Source of the DNA: Legionella shakespearei DSM 23087
GTDB taxonomy: Bacteria > Pseudomonadota > Gammaproteobacteria > Legionellales > Legionellaceae
Length of the DNA: 64,000 bases
NCBI RefSeq assembly: GCF_000373765.1
Contig: NZ_KB892437.1
Location: 1-64,000, forward strand
Direction of reading: 5' to 3'
Shown: positions 18,212 through 29,018 of the stretch, one piece after another
Position numbering within the stretch: position 1 is the first letter of the stretch
How the letters are laid out: each line of letters starts with the position of its first letter
Translations under genes and position numbers: made by a program
Notes under the pieces: model-generated
Database searches by the model: none
What the model saw: the letters and a program-made list of their open reading frames with translations, nothing else
Told to the model about the DNA's origin: nothing

Positions 18212-19405
18212 ATGAGTCAATTTCCGCGCATTAAACGATTACCGCCTTATGTATTTAACACATTGAATCAGTTAAAAACCGAGGCACGAGCGCGTGGGGA
18301 AGACATTATTGACTTTGGTATGGGTAATCCTGATCAGCCAACGCCACCTCATATAGTTAATAAACTGATTGAGGCGGCACAACGGCCTGATACGCACCGA
18401 TACTCTATGTCTAAAGGCATACCCAGATTACGCCGTGCCATGTCGCAATGGTATATGCGCCATTATGATGTCCATTTAAATCCCGATACCCAGATACTGG
18501 CCACTATTGGTTCCAAAGAAGGTTTGGCACATTTGGCTTTAGCCATCAGCGGGCCTGGTGATACCGTACTTGTACCCGATCCTGCTTATCCCATTCATAC
18601 TTACGGTTTTATCATTGCTGGTGCAAACGTAAAACAAATTCCCTTAATTGATGAAACTCAATTTTTAGCCGCGGTTGAAGAGGCAATCAACCAAACCTGG
18701 CCCAAACCTAAGGCTCTGGTTATTAATTTTCCGGCAAATCCAAGCACTCATTGTGTTGAGTATCCTTTTTTTGAAAAAGTGGTTGATTTGGCCAAGCGGA
18801 ATAAAATCTGGATCATCCATGATTTGGCTTACGCTGATATAGTTTTTGATGGCTATAAAGCACCATCCATATTACAAGTTCCTGGAGCAATCGATATTGC
18901 TATAGAAACTTACTCCATGTCCAAATCGTATAATATGCCGGGTTGGCGTGTCGGCTTTGCCTGTGGTAATGAAGAGCTGGTCGCAGCACTCACACGCATC
19001 AAATCTTATCTTGATTATGGAACCTTTACTCCAATTCAGGTTGCGGCAATAGCAGCGCTTGAAGGGCCTGATGATTGTGTGAAAGAAATCAGGGATTTGT
19101 ATGAGCGACGCCGTAATTTCCTTTGTGAAGGTCTGAATGATCTGGGGTGGGAAGTAACACCACCTAAAGCCACTATGTTCGTCTGGGCGCCGATTCCCGC
19201 CCATTATTTGTCTATGGGATCACTGGAGTTTAGCAAATACCTGCTTAAAGAGGCCCATGTTGCTGTGTCACCAGGAATAGGTTTTGGACAACAAGGTGAT
19301 GGTTATGTGCGCTTTGGCCTCATAGAAAATAAAGACAGAATGCGTCAGGCTTTAAAAAACCTGAAAGCACTGTTTAAACGCGATGGTATATTGAAGGCAA
19401 GCTAA
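18212..19405 (+). CDS. alaC: Alanine-type aminotransferase (AlaC family)
   Basis: A 397-residue class I/II PLP aminotransferase close to AlaC/YfdZ, which moves the amino group between glutamate and pyruvate. Visible are [10 protein letters not shown] at the N-terminus, the NFPANPSTH segment, and the PLP-lysine motif [15 protein letters not shown]; a late Arg ([14 protein letters not shown]) binds the substrate carboxylate. Length is normal for the family. It is followed after 2 bases by the unknown gene and then recJ, forming an operon. Confidence 0.88.
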   Translation: MSQFPRIKRLPPYVFNTLNQLKTEARARGEDIIDFGMGNPDQPTPPHIVNKLIEAAQRPDTHRYSMSKGIPRLRRAMSQWYMRHYDVHLNPDTQILATIGSKEGLAHLALAISGPGDTVLVPDPAYPIHTYGFIIAGANVKQIPLIDETQFLAAVEEAINQTWPKPKALVINFPANPSTHCVEYPFFEKVVDLAKRNKIWIIHDLAYADIVFDGYKAPSILQVPGAIDIAIETYSMSKSYNMPGWRVGFACGNEELVAALTRIKSYLDYGTFTPIQVAAIAALEGPDDCVKEIRDLYERRRNFLCEGLNDLGWEVTPPKATMFVWAPIPAHYLSMGSLEFSKYLLKEAHVAVSPGIGFGQQGDGYVRFGLIENKDRMRQALKNLKALFKRDGILKAS

Positions 19406-19407
19406 AC

Positions 19408-20217
19408 ATGGATGTCATTATTGATGCTGAGTGCGCCAGTGTTCCTGTGGATGCAGAATTACTTACATCACAAGGTTCGCTAGCCCTGAATTTATTAGCG
19501 CAACTCAATTATGACCCACTTAATCCTCCTGTGGCAGATTTGCTTGCATCTGCTCATCATCTGGATGGCGATTGGCTTGTTGTAACGCCAATCCATTGGG
19601 AGGCAAGCCATAATGATGCGCTGATCGTTGCCGCAGGACAGACTTTAAATCTTGAAGAGACTCAAGCAAAACACTTGTTTGAGTTATTATCCGCTTTCCT
19701 TGCTGTCGAAGGAATGACTCTTTATTACTGTGATAAAGACACATGGTTATTGTCCAACCCAGCCAGGCCTGAAATCCATGCCAAGCCCGTTTTTCGGATT
19801 ATAAATCACTCGCTGATGCCTGAATTATCTCAATTGGATGCAAGCATGTATTGGCAAAAGTTTTTTACCGAATGCCAAATGTTTTTTGCATCTCAGTCTG
19901 ATACATCGCCTGTTAATGGAGTGTGGATCTGGGGTGGGGCAAAGCTTGGAAGCAAAAAGGCCGTTTCAATATGTGCTGATGAGGATTCCTTGTCTTTAGC
20001 TCAAATTTGCACTAAGGATGCCACATTATATAACCCGGATATAGAACTTAAAAAATTTCAAATTCTTCTTATGAAGAATGGAGATAATCTGAGCATGAAA
20101 CACCAGACGGAAATAAACCGGATTTCTGCACGATGGTATTGGAATAACTCAGCTTATAAAACACGTAGCCTCAATTGGTTTACCCGTATTTGGAGAACTC
20201 TGATTCATGCTCATTAA
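19408..20217 (+). CDS. recJ-linked protein, annotated elsewhere as phosphoglycerate mutase-like
   Basis: A 269-residue protein of a family often found just upstream of recJ and often labelled cofactor-independent phosphoglycerate mutase-like. I see the conserved VNGVWIWGGAKL segment, GDWLVVTPIHWEASHNDA and the YWQKFFTECQMFF helix. No phosphatase active-site motif is visible, so the enzyme label is doubtful. It starts 2 bases after alaC and overlaps recJ by 11 bases, implying tight coupling with recJ. The role is unknown. Confidence 0.7.
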   Translation: MDVIIDAECASVPVDAELLTSQGSLALNLLAQLNYDPLNPPVADLLASAHHLDGDWLVVTPIHWEASHNDALIVAAGQTLNLEETQAKHLFELLSAFLAVEGMTLYYCDKDTWLLSNPARPEIHAKPVFRIINHSLMPELSQLDASMYWQKFFTECQMFFASQSDTSPVNGVWIWGGAKLGSKKAVSICADEDSLSLAQICTKDATLYNPDIELKKFQILLMKNGDNLSMKHQTEINRISARWYWNNSAYKTRSLNWFTRIWRTLIHAH

Positions 20218-21943
20218 ACAAAGGCCACAACCGCAGCACCTTCCTGAACTAACCAATGTTCCTGATGTACTAAAGCGTATTTATGCAACGCGTGGAATTA
20301 CCCATGAATCGCAGCTGGATAAGCAATTGCAAACCTTGCTTCCTTTTACTTCCCTGAAAGGGATTAATGACGCCTGTGTACGTTTGGAAGTGGCATTAAG
20401 AGAACAACAGCGCATTTTAATTATTGGTGATTTTGATGCCGATGGTGCAACGTCAACTGCCCTGGCTATCAGCGCATTGAAAGCAATGGGTGCCAGACAT
20501 GTAGAGTTTTTGGTTCCTAATCGCTTTGAATTTGGCTATGGCCTGACACCTGCAATAGTCGAAGTCGCACATAAATGGCAGCCTAAACTTATCATTACTG
20601 TGGATAATGGAATTGCCAGTATTGATGGAGTCGACACAGCGAATAAATTGGGCATTGATGTGTTGATTACTGACCATCACTTGCCCGCAGAACAAATTCC
20701 TGATGCTTGCGCCATAGTGAATCCTAATCAGCTGGGTTGTTCTTTTCCCAGCAAGTCTATTGCTGGAGTTGGGGTGATTTTTTATGTCATGCTGGCTTTA
20801 AGGCGGCATCTGGTTAACTCCAACTGGTTTAGTGAAATGAATATTCCTGAACCTAATATGGCGAGTTTTCTTGATCTCGTTGCCTTGGGGACTGTAGCAG
20901 ATGTAGTCGGACTGGATCAGAATAATCGCATTATGGTGAATCAGGGCATGGCAAGAATCCGTCAAGGTTTATGTCGTGAGGGGATTAAAGCCTTAATTGA
21001 AGTTTCCGGCAGAGAGTGTTCGCGCTTGCGGGAATCTGATCTGGGTTTTGCTATTGCACCCAGACTGAATGCAGCAGGACGCCTGGATGATATGGCTTTG
21101 GGAATAGAATGTCTGATTACCACTGACAGGCAACAAGCTGTCAACTTTTGCAAACAACTGGATGATTTAAACCAGGAGCGAAAACAAATCGAATTAGAGA
21201 TGAAAGAACAAGCCATGCTGGCCTTGGATAAATTATCTTTAAGTCCGGATAAGGACAATCATTTGCCTATTGCTTTGTGCCTGTTCGACAAAACCTGGCA
21301 TCAGGGGGTTATTGGCATTTTGGCAGGGCGTATGAAAGAGCGTTATCATCGTCCGGTTATTGCTTTTGCCTGGGTGAGTGAAGAGGAGTTGAAAGGCTCT
21401 GCGCGTTCGGTTCCTGATTTGAATATTCGTGATGTTTTAGCGGCTGTCGATAAGGATCATCCTGGTCTGATTACCAAATTTGGCGGTCATGCTATGGCGG
21501 CAGGGTTGAGCATTAAACCAGACGACCTGAAAGCGTTTAAAGAAGCATTGGTCGTTGAAGTAAATAAGCACCTTGAGTTGTCTCAATGTGAAGGGGAATT
21601 ATTAACAGACGGTCCTTTAGCACCTCATGAGTTTAATCTGGAAACAGCCCAAATCATTCAACAGGCCGGCCCTTGGGGACAACAGTTTGCAGAGCCTGTT
21701 TTTGATAATGTTTTTGAGATTCTTGATCAAAGGCTGGTTGGAAAAAGCCATCTGAAAATGACGCTGGTTTCAGTAAAAGGTGGTGCGCAGGTAGATGCGA
21801 TTGCCTTTAATGTTGATTTAAAGGCTTGGCCTAATCATCGGGTAAAGACCATACATGCGGCTTACAAGCTGGATATTAATTATTATCAGGGCAGAAGCAA
21901 GTTGCAGTTGTTGATTCAGACTATGAATACGGTCAGTGAGTGA
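20207..21943 (+). CDS. recJ: Single-stranded-DNA exonuclease RecJ
   Basis: A 578-residue 5'-3' exonuclease of DNA repair and mismatch repair. DHH-family metal motifs are visible: GDFDADGATSTALA (motif I), TVDNGIAS, TDHHLPAE (DHH) and the ALGTVADVVGL segment (motif IV), followed by the DHHA1 domain with GGHAMAAGLSI. The C-terminal OB-fold region is complete. It overlaps the preceding gene by 11 bases. A family A palindrome follows 14 bases after the stop and may end transcription. Confidence 0.95.
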   Translation: MLIKQRPQPQHLPELTNVPDVLKRIYATRGITHESQLDKQLQTLLPFTSLKGINDACVRLEVALREQQRILIIGDFDADGATSTALAISALKAMGARHVEFLVPNRFEFGYGLTPAIVEVAHKWQPKLIITVDNGIASIDGVDTANKLGIDVLITDHHLPAEQIPDACAIVNPNQLGCSFPSKSIAGVGVIFYVMLALRRHLVNSNWFSEMNIPEPNMASFLDLVALGTVADVVGLDQNNRIMVNQGMARIRQGLCREGIKALIEVSGRECSRLRESDLGFAIAPRLNAAGRLDDMALGIECLITTDRQQAVNFCKQLDDLNQERKQIELEMKEQAMLALDKLSLSPDKDNHLPIALCLFDKTWHQGVIGILAGRMKERYHRPVIAFAWVSEEELKGSARSVPDLNIRDVLAAVDKDHPGLITKFGGHAMAAGLSIKPDDLKAFKEALVVEVNKHLELSQCEGELLTDGPLAPHEFNLETAQIIQQAGPWGQQFAEPVFDNVFEILDQRLVGKSHLKMTLVSVKGGAQVDAIAFNVDLKAWPNHRVKTIHAAYKLDINYYQGRSKLQLLIQTMNTVSE

Positions 21944-21956
21944 TTTAAAACCTTTC

Positions 21957-22055
21957 CACGTCATCCTGAGCTGCGAAGGATCTCCAAATACTGGCACCAT
22001 GCCGCTTTCAGGAGATCCTTCGCGCAAAAAGACGCGCTCAGGACGACGTAGATCG
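21957..22055. repeat. Family A element, copy 4, left arm deleted
   Basis: The right arm is complete (ending GGACGACGTAGATCGG). The left arm lacks the CGCGTCTTTTTGCG part, reading CATCCTGAGCTGCGAAGG. It lies in the recJ-dusA gap. Confidence 0.88.
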
Positions 22056-22155
22056 GAGCGAAGCAGGCTACAGTTTTATATATTTTAAGTAATATTTTTA
22101 CACAAAAAGTTTACATGAGTGTATAATCTCTTCTTTTTAAAATTTTAAATCTACT

Positions 22156-23145
22156 GTGTCCATTTTATCTGCAAAAATATCCATAGCCCCAATGATTGAT
22201 TGGACTTACAGCCATTTCCGCGTTTTTATGCGCTTTTTGGCACCACAGGCGCTTTTGTATACTGAAATGCAGACTACTGGGGCGATACGTAATAATTCGG
22301 CAAAGGCCTTGCATTATATTCCTGTTGAACATCCTATTGCGATGCAACTGGGTGGTTCTGATCCGCAGGCACTGGCTGAATCTGCAAAAATTTCTGAACA
22401 GGCAGGGTATGATGAAGTAAATCTCAATCTTGGTTGTCCCAGTGATAAGGTACAAGCGGGACGTTTTGGTGCTTGCCTTATGAATGAACCGCAGCAGGTA
22501 TCAGAGTGCATAAAAGCAATGAAGCAAGCTGTTTCAATTCCTGTTACAACAAAGACCCGCATCGGTATCGATAACCAGGACAGCTACGCTTTTTTCAGCG
22601 ATTTCACTCACAGATTAGTTGAGGCAGGCAGTGACAAACTGATCGTTCATGCCCGCAAAGCCTGGTTGAATGGCCTGAACCCCAAACAAAATCGGACTAT
22701 CCCTCCAGTAAATTATGATTACGTATACCAAATCAAACAGGACATTCCCCATCTTCCGGTAATCATTAATGGCAATATACTGACCCTCAATGAAATAAAA
22801 GAGCATTTAAAACATATTGATGGAGTGATGCTTGGTCGTCTGGCTTGTGATAACCCATATCTTATAGCAGAAATTCATCATGCACTTTATCCAGACTCAC
22901 TCCAAATAACGCGCAGTAACCTGTTTGCCCGATATCTGGATTATTTATTAGCAGAACACGGCCAGGGAGCTCCTTTAAGTTTGTTAATCAAACCCATTTT
23001 TAACCTGGCTCATGGCATGCCCGGGGCAAGTCAATGGAAGAAGAAACTGATGCACATCATGCAATCAAAAGATATTAGCCTGTTCAGTGAATTAAAAGGC
23101 TATCTCTCAGAACTTGAATTAATAAAGGACTATGAACCCTCATGA
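22156..23145 (+). CDS. dusA: tRNA-dihydrouridine synthase DusA
   Basis: A 329-residue flavoprotein that reduces uridines in the tRNA D-loop. It has the FMN-barrel motifs ISIAPMIDWTYSHFR, MQLGGSDPQALAESA, NLNLGCPSDKVQAGRFGACLM (with the catalytic Cys) and IVHARKAWLNGLNPKQNR; the last is typical of DusA rather than DusB/C. The start is a GTG at 22156 with a weak ribosome-binding site. It overlaps the following small membrane-protein gene by 4 bases. Confidence 0.92.
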   Translation: MSILSAKISIAPMIDWTYSHFRVFMRFLAPQALLYTEMQTTGAIRNNSAKALHYIPVEHPIAMQLGGSDPQALAESAKISEQAGYDEVNLNLGCPSDKVQAGRFGACLMNEPQQVSECIKAMKQAVSIPVTTKTRIGIDNQDSYAFFSDFTHRLVEAGSDKLIVHARKAWLNGLNPKQNRTIPPVNYDYVYQIKQDIPHLPVIINGNILTLNEIKEHLKHIDGVMLGRLACDNPYLIAEIHHALYPDSLQITRSNLFARYLDYLLAEHGQGAPLSLLIKPIFNLAHGMPGASQWKKKLMHIMQSKDISLFSELKGYLSELELIKDYEPS

Positions 23146-23492
23146 ATTCCTCGTTAACAACGATAATACTGTTAATTTGTTCTAATGCGTTTATGACTTT
23201 TGCCTGGTATGGTCATTTAAAAGCATTTTCAAACAAATCGATTATTTTTGTTATCATCGTCAGCTGGCTAATCGCCTTTTTCGAATATTCCCTGCAGATT
23301 CCAGCCAATAGAATTGGCTATACTCAGGCTCACTTTAGTTTGTCACAATTAAAAATCATGCAGGAAGTGATTTCCCTGTCAGTTTTTGTCCCTTTCGTCA
23401 TGCTGTACATGGGGCAAAAAATGACCTTGAATTATCTATGGGCTGGTTTTTGTATTCTTGGTGCCGTCTATTTTATTTTCAAACCCTCTTAG
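23142..23492 (+). CDS. DMT-family small membrane protein (DUF486)
   Basis: A 116-residue protein with four predicted membrane helices, matching the DUF486 group of drug/metabolite transporter-like proteins. Conserved parts are FAWYGHLK, FEYSLQIPANRIGY and a last helix with YLWAGFCILGAVYFIF. The ATGA overlap with dusA implies translational coupling, a common neighbour pair in gammaproteobacteria, but the substrate is unknown. Confidence 0.85.
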   Translation: MNSSLTTIILLICSNAFMTFAWYGHLKAFSNKSIIFVIIVSWLIAFFEYSLQIPANRIGYTQAHFSLSQLKIMQEVISLSVFVPFVMLYMGQKMTLNYLWAGFCILGAVYFIFKPS

Positions 23493-23699
23493 GATGAGTC
23501 GTCGAACTGCTGGATTTACTGTGTCATTTTTTTGAACATGAAACGACTTGATGGATCACTATGTACACATTGAATCAAAGCCAGTTTGACCAAAATCATA
23601 GAAATGTCAACAGACACTAATCTATTCGTGGCATTTTACCTAAAATTCTAGTACATTAATGAGTTTGTTATTAAGAACATCCAGAGGATTATCCCAGCC

Positions 23700-26387
23700 A
23701 TGCTGAATACGTTGATCAAGAAAATGTTTGGAAGCCGAAATGAGCGTACATTACGGCGTATGGAAAAGGCAATAATGGCTGTCAATGCATTTGAAGCGCA
23801 AATGCAGTCTTTAACTGACGCTGAATTAGCTGCAAAAACACAACAATTCAAAGCACGTTACGCTGAGGGTGAAAGCCTTGATGAACTGCTTGCTGAAGCC
23901 TTTGCTACAGTAAGGGAAGTTTCAGTCAGAACTTTAGGTCTTCGCCATTTTGATGTTCAGCTGATTGGGGGAATGGTTCTTCATGAAGGCAACATTGCCG
24001 AAATGCGCACAGGGGAAGGTAAAACTCTGGTTGCCACTTTGCCGGCGTATTTAAACGCTATTAGTGGCCGCGGTGTTCATGTGGTAACGGTGAATGATTA
24101 CCTTGCCAAGCGTGACAGCCAATGGATGAAACCTATCTTTGAATTTTTAGGTTTGACTGTAGGCGTTATTTATCCTGACATGTCGCATGGCGAAAAGCAG
24201 GAAGCCTATAAGGCGGATATCGTTTACGGTACCAATAATGAGTTTGGCTTTGATTATTTGCGCGATAACATGGCGTTTAGCCTGGCTGATAAAGTTCAAA
24301 GAGAATTGAATTTTGCTATTGTGGACGAGGTCGATTCGATCCTCATCGATGAGGCACGTACTCCGTTAATTATTTCCGGTGCGGCTGAAGACAGCTCAGA
24401 GCTTTATATTAAAATTAATACACTTATCCCTCAATTGAAAAAGCAGGAAGAAGAGGGCGGCGAGGGTGATTTTACCATCGATGAAAAGCAGAAGCAGGCT
24501 CACCTGACTGAAGCTGGTCATATGCATATCGAAGAATTACTGATTAAAGCGAAATTACTAGATCAAGGTGAAAGCCTTTATCATGCAAGCAACATCATGT
24601 TAATGCATCATGTGAATGCGGCCTTAAAAGCGCATGCCATGTTCCATCGCGATATAGATTACATTGTAAAAGACAATCAGGTTGTTATTGTTGATGAACA
24701 CACTGGACGAACCATGCCAGGACGCCGTTGGTCTGAAGGCTTGCATCAGGCGGTCGAAGCCAAAGAGGGCGTGTCCATTCAAAATGAAAACCAGACTCTC
24801 GCGTCCATTACATTCCAGAACTTTTTCCGTATGTATAACAAGTTATCGGGAATGACTGGTACTGCAGATACTGAAGCATATGAATTCCAGCAGATTTACA
24901 ATCTTGAAGTAGTCGTTATTCCTACAAACAAACCTATGCAGCGTAAAGATGAAGCTGATCTGGTTTACCTGAATCAGGCTGATAAATATCAGGCTATTAT
25001 TGAAGACATCCGTGAGTGCAGCACCAGAAAGCAACCTGTCCTTGTCGGTACCGCATCAATTGAAGCATCTGAATTCTTAAGCCAGTTGCTTAAAAAAGCC
25101 AATATCAAACATCAGGTTCTGAATGCCAAATTCCATGAGAAAGAAGCTCAGATTATTGCTGAAGCTGGCAGACCAGGTGCTGTAACTATTGCGACCAACA
25201 TGGCCGGTAGAGGAACGGATATTGTTCTTGGCGGTAGTCTTTCTGCTGATATGGCGCAACTGCCTGAAACCGCTACAGATGCAGAAAAGAATGCATTAAA
25301 AGCTGAGTGGCAAAAGCGTCATGACGAAGTATTGTCTTATGGCGGTTTACGCATTATTGGTTCAGAGCGTCATGAATCCAGACGTATTGATAATCAGCTA
25401 CGTGGTCGTTCCGGACGTCAGGGTGATGCTGGAAGCAGCCGCTTTTATTTATCTCTTGAAGATAATTTGATGCGAATCTTTGCCTCTGAGCGTGTTGCGT
25501 CTATGATGCGCCGTTTGGGAATGAAACCAGGTGAACCTATTGAACACAGCCTGGTCACACGTGCCATTGAAAATGCCCAACGCAAACTTGAAGGACATCA
25601 TTTTGATGTGCGTAAGCAATTACTTGACTACGATAATGTGGCTAATGATCAACGTCAGGTTATCTATACCCAACGTGCTTCAATCATGGAAATGACGGAT
25701 ACTGAAGAAGTTGTGAACATGATGCGTGATGAAGTTCTGGAGGGTCTGGTGGATACTTACATTCCACCTCAAAGTCTGGAAGACCAGTGGGAGCCAAAAG
25801 CTTTGAGCGATGCCCTTGCTGATGAGTTTAAAATTAAAGCGCCTGTCGCTGAATGGATTGAAGCCGATCACAGTATTCAACCAGAACAAATCAAAGAGAA
25901 AATTTTAGCTCTGGCAATTGAACATTATGATGAAAAAGTTAGAAAAACCGGTCGTCCTGTAATCGCGCAATTTGAAAAGTCGGTGATTTTACAGACTTTG
26001 GACAATCAATGGCGTGAACATTTGGCATCGATGGATCAACTGCGCCAGGGAATTCATCTGCGTGGTTACGCTCAAAAAGATCCCAAGCAGGAATACAAAA
26101 AAGAAGCATTCAGTTTATTCACCATGATGCTCGATAATTTGAAATTTGATGTCATCAAATTACTTTCTTCAGTTGAAATTCAAACTGAAGAAGATGCAAA
26201 TGCGGTTGAAGAACAACGCCGTGCAGAGCAGATTAAAAAAATGAGCCTGACTCATGAAAATCCGGATGGTGAAGAGGAACCAACCAATCAGACATTCCGC
26301 CGCCAGGAAAAGAAGACAGGACGCAATGATCCTTGCCCTTGTGGTTCTGGTAAAAAGTTCAAATCCTGCCACGGTAGTCTGGCGTGA
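23700..26387 (+). CDS. secA: Preprotein translocase ATPase SecA
   Basis: An 895-residue motor that drives secretory proteins through SecYEG. The Walker A region is [14 protein letters not shown], the Walker B/DEAD region is [16 protein letters not shown], and [15 protein letters not shown] and [14 protein letters not shown] are helicase motifs. The C-terminal zinc tail [14 protein letters not shown], which binds SecB and lipid, is intact. Length is normal. The 207 bases upstream hold no secM-like ORF that I can support. The stop overlaps the mutT start. Confidence 0.97.
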   Translation: MLNTLIKKMFGSRNERTLRRMEKAIMAVNAFEAQMQSLTDAELAAKTQQFKARYAEGESLDELLAEAFATVREVSVRTLGLRHFDVQLIGGMVLHEGNIAEMRTGEGKTLVATLPAYLNAISGRGVHVVTVNDYLAKRDSQWMKPIFEFLGLTVGVIYPDMSHGEKQEAYKADIVYGTNNEFGFDYLRDNMAFSLADKVQRELNFAIVDEVDSILIDEARTPLIISGAAEDSSELYIKINTLIPQLKKQEEEGGEGDFTIDEKQKQAHLTEAGHMHIEELLIKAKLLDQGESLYHASNIMLMHHVNAALKAHAMFHRDIDYIVKDNQVVIVDEHTGRTMPGRRWSEGLHQAVEAKEGVSIQNENQTLASITFQNFFRMYNKLSGMTGTADTEAYEFQQIYNLEVVVIPTNKPMQRKDEADLVYLNQADKYQAIIEDIRECSTRKQPVLVGTASIEASEFLSQLLKKANIKHQVLNAKFHEKEAQIIAEAGRPGAVTIATNMAGRGTDIVLGGSLSADMAQLPETATDAEKNALKAEWQKRHDEVLSYGGLRIIGSERHESRRIDNQLRGRSGRQGDAGSSRFYLSLEDNLMRIFASERVASMMRRLGMKPGEPIEHSLVTRAIENAQRKLEGHHFDVRKQLLDYDNVANDQRQVIYTQRASIMEMTDTEEVVNMMRDEVLEGLVDTYIPPQSLEDQWEPKALSDALADEFKIKAPVAEWIEADHSIQPEQIKEKILALAIEHYDEKVRKTGRPVIAQFEKSVILQTLDNQWREHLASMDQLRQGIHLRGYAQKDPKQEYKKEAFSLFTMMLDNLKFDVIKLLSSVEIQTEEDANAVEEQRRAEQIKKMSLTHENPDGEEEPTNQTFRRQEKKTGRNDPCPCGSGKKFKSCHGSLA

Positions 26388-26770
26388 AAGTAGCCGTTGC
26401 AGTTATTACTAATGCCGAGCAGCATATTTTAATAACCCAACGTCCATTCCATGTTCCTCATGGTGGATGTTGGGAGTTTCCTGGTGGTAAAGTTGAAGAA
26501 AACGAAACTGCTGAATCAGCTTTGGTCAGGGAAATTAAAGAAGAAGTTGGAATTGATATCATTCAATACCATTATTTAGGTACTGTTGAACATCAGTATT
26601 CAGATAAAGTGGTGCAACTCATTGTTTTTCATGTCAGCCAGTTCTCTGGCGTTCCATCGTGCCGTGAAGGACAGCTGGACATGAAATGGATTGATAAAAC
26701 TCATCTGAATGTAAATGATTTTCCAGAGGCTAATCATAAGATTTTTGATTTGATAGCAGTGCCAGCCTGA
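26384..26770 (+). CDS. mutT: 8-oxo-dGTP diphosphatase MutT
   Basis: A 128-residue NUDIX hydrolase that removes oxidised dGTP from the pool. The complete NUDIX box runs [19 protein letters not shown] to EEVGI. The start is a GTG overlapping the secA stop, so it is coupled to secA, a gene order also common in other gammaproteobacteria. There is no fused second domain. Confidence 0.92.
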   Translation: MKVAVAVITNAEQHILITQRPFHVPHGGCWEFPGGKVEENETAESALVREIKEEVGIDIIQYHYLGTVEHQYSDKVVQLIVFHVSQFSGVPSCREGQLDMKWIDKTHLNVNDFPEANHKIFDLIAVPA

Positions 26771-26790
26771 TATTAAATATATAAAAAACT

Positions 26791-26826
26791 GTAGCCTTGA
26801 TTCCGCTATCGCTGCATCAAGGCTAC
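26791..26826. repeat. Family G palindrome, copy 1
   Basis: GTAGCCTTGAT and its mirror ATCAAGGCTAC around a short loop, 20 bases after mutT; a likely terminator. The leading AAATATATAAAAAACT is shared with copy 4. The 404-bp gap up to 27174 then contains families E, B and C and no gene. Confidence 0.85.
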
Positions 26827-26849
26827 GCCTATTTTAAATTAACCCCCTG

Positions 26850-26950
26850 CGTGAGTTATGGATAAGAAGAGTGTTTTATCCAGTCGTTACTTCGATGCCG
26901 TTCGGGCTGAGGAGAGGCGGTAGCCTCGTCTCGAAGCCTTAGCACCATGC
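26850..26950. repeat. Family E element, half copy 1
   Basis: It starts GCGTGAGTTATGGATAAGAA, followed by TTCGATGCCGTTCGGGCTGA and a GAGGCGGTAGCCTCGTCTCGAAGCC hairpin. The right half seen in copies 3 and 4 is missing, so this copy is truncated. Confidence 0.85.
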
Positions 26951-26994
26951 CATAGGCACAGGAATCGCCATACAGCTCTCTTGAATAACAAAAG

Positions 26995-27087
26995 TTCCGC
27001 TTCCTGACGGTCGCGGCTCGGTTTTCGGTGCACGATGAAGTAAATACGAACGTACGAAAACCGAGCCGCGACCGTCAGGAAGCGGAA
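26995..27087. repeat. Family B palindromic element, copy 2
   Basis: Full arms around CGGTGCACGATGAAGTA, with conserved flanks (AACAAAAG before, CAGTTATACTG after). Confidence 0.92.
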
Positions 27088-27127
27088 CAGTTATACTGAC
27101 CCTGAACCCGAGATCGTGCCAGTATAA

Positions 27128-27154
27128 TCCCGGCTGCAAGCAGACCGGGCTACA
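27128..27154. repeat. Family C single arm, copy 3
   Basis: One half of the family C palindrome (CCCGGCTGCAAGCAGACCGG then GCTACA), just before the stop of the phosphatase-family gene. Confidence 0.85.
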
Positions 27155-27174
27155 AAACCAGGTGCAATCAAGAT

Positions 27175-27903
27175 TTAACAAAAATCGAGAAAAAGAGGGG
27201 AGTGATCGGATACTTCATCGGACATAACGGAAAATTCATTCACTGTAATTTCTGGTGATGTCAGAATGTAATCAGCGAATTGCTCTTCCTTTTTATAATA
27301 ACTGGTTCTCGTACTGCGGACTTGATGGGACGTTACAAGGTTATTCATACCTTGCTCCAGAATCTTCATACTTTCAGTATCTGGCCTGAGGTTAAAATCG
27401 CCACATAATACTTTAGGAGTATTGATTGTATCCATAAATTGGCGAATTCGTTCTGATTGCAGGATACGTTCTGGTGTATCTTTCTTGCCTTGTCCATTCC
27501 ATAAACCATGGACATTCAAAACGGAATAAATTTTATTATTCCACTGACACTCAATCCACTGCAAATTGCGATCATGATTGACGCCAATGCCGGGATAATG
27601 CTGCTTTTGATGAATATTGATTTCCCCTTCACCCAGAATATCAATAGTGTTCTTAACCAGAATTGCCACCCCATATACATTTTCTACAGCGGGTTTGAAT
27701 ATGGCATGATGATTAGGTAGTAATTTTTGCAGATCGGCAAAGAAATTCAGGCTAAGTTCCAGATTTTCATTCGTTATGGTGCGATGGGCATTGTAATAAA
27801 CTTCTTGCAGGCAAAAAATATCTATATCTTTGTGAGTATGAATAAATTTTAATAATGGATTTCTAACGCGTCCGCCCCAGACATTTAAGGTAATTAATTT
27901 CAT
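27175..27903 (-). CDS. Endonuclease/exonuclease/phosphatase-family protein
   Basis: A 242-residue EEP-fold hydrolase. Motifs in order: TLNVWGG at the N-terminus, CLQEVYYNAHRT (metal-binding Glu), LNVHGLWNGQGKKDT, VLCGDFNLRPD (catalytic Asp/Asn) and VSDHSPLFLDF (terminal Asp-His). There is no signal peptide, so it is probably cytoplasmic. The substrate may be DNA, a phospholipid or a sugar phosphate; the family does not allow a choice. It lies 22 bases after zapD on the same strand. Confidence 0.85.
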   Translation of the reverse strand: MKLITLNVWGGRVRNPLLKFIHTHKDIDIFCLQEVYYNAHRTITNENLELSLNFFADLQKLLPNHHAIFKPAVENVYGVAILVKNTIDILGEGEINIHQKQHYPGIGVNHDRNLQWIECQWNNKIYSVLNVHGLWNGQGKKDTPERILQSERIRQFMDTINTPKVLCGDFNLRPDTESMKILEQGMNNLVTSHQVRSTRTSYYKKEEQFADYILTSPEITVNEFSVMSDEVSDHSPLFLDFC

Positions 27904-27925
27904 TGATATGTCTACTCAGCTATTT

Positions 27926-28672
27926 CTATATCTGACAAAATGCAATTTCCATCTCAACTGCCTTGTCTATTATTTCATGAGAGGTGAGCAGTTCATACAA
28001 ACGTATGGTTAAACTGTGATGTCCTAACTGTAATTTTGGAGTGATACCTAATGACTTGTCCATTTTTAATAAAATTAAATGATTGACGGCTTTGGGGGAT
28101 ACACTGTGTTGATAAAAGCCATTATGTGCAGTTATGGGAATGTATTCACTGGTTTCACGCAATAGGGATAAATAAATGGTAACTGTTTCTTCCAGATCTT
28201 TGAGTAAGCTCACCCATTGAGTAATGGCCTTTTGCCTGACTAATGCATCTGAATCAAACCATAAGACCAGATGCGGTGAGTTAAACTCACATTCCTTGGT
28301 GTTGGGATGATGTATTTGCCTTAGTGTTTTTAAAAATTCATCTTCAAGAATTACATTACTAAATCGTCCGGGAACATGGTTCAGAACATGAATTTGTGTT
28401 TCCAGACGGTCGAATAATTCCATATTATTAAGCACGCATGGCCTTTTTAATACATGCTCTATGCGGATTAATTCTTTAATAAAACGACTTTTAAGCTCCG
28501 GTTTTTCAATGATATCAATTATTTCTATAATGTTTTTTAAAGCGAAGCGATGAATCACTTCATGAGATTCATTACAGGCTTGATTGATGGTTTTAAATAG
28601 AAATTCCAGCCGTAAAGCGATGCGCGACAAAAAGTGAGTCGCCAGTTGAAAAGTAATTTTATCTTTATACAT
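27926..28672 (-). CDS. zapD: Cell division protein ZapD
   Basis: A 248-residue protein matching ZapD (YacF, DUF1342), which bundles FtsZ filaments at the division ring. Typical parts are ITFQLATHFLSRIALRLEFLF near the N-terminus in helix-rich form, NSPHLVLWFDSD, and GFYQHSVSP near residue 195. In many gammaproteobacteria zapD neighbours coaE, as here (346 bases away), supporting the call. Confidence 0.9.
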   Translation of the reverse strand: MYKDKITFQLATHFLSRIALRLEFLFKTINQACNESHEVIHRFALKNIIEIIDIIEKPELKSRFIKELIRIEHVLKRPCVLNNMELFDRLETQIHVLNHVPGRFSNVILEDEFLKTLRQIHHPNTKECEFNSPHLVLWFDSDALVRQKAITQWVSLLKDLEETVTIYLSLLRETSEYIPITAHNGFYQHSVSPKAVNHLILLKMDKSLGITPKLQLGHHSLTIRLYELLTSHEIIDKAVEMEIAFCQI

Positions 28673-28900
28673 ATAATAAGGCCATCCTTAGCATCATCCG
28701 CCCCTTGCATGTCAGTATTTGTAAATCACTCTGCAAAATATATCGATTCATGGGATAATTTCTGCATCAAACAAAAATACTATAATGCAAAAGGTTGGTA
28801 CAAGGGCTAAGACTAACACAAAAGCTATTGAAAATAAAAGAGATCTGCATGGTTTTTGTAGCCGATATTAGAGAAGCGTACTATTGGAATGTTCCACCCT

Positions 28901-28926
28901 CCCAGATCTACGACGTGGATCCGGGA
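28901..28926. repeat. Family A remnant: ends only
   Basis: CCCAGATCTACGACGTGGAT plus CCGGGA looks like the two outer ends of a family A element joined with the whole centre missing. The rest of the 346-bp gap (28673-29018) holds a family F copy and no gene that I can support. Confidence 0.5.
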
Positions 28927-28957
28927 GAGGAAGGAGGCTGTTGCTCAAATTAGCGCC

Positions 28958-28993
28958 GTAGCCCGTATTAGGCGATAGCCGTAATACGGGAAA
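28958..28993. repeat. Family F palindrome, copy 3 (single unit)
   Basis: GTAGCCCGTATTAGGCGATA then GCCGTAATACGGG, located 25 bases after the coaE stop; a possible terminator. Confidence 0.85.
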
Positions 28994-29018
28994 TTGCTAC
29001 TTCGATCATGTAACAACG

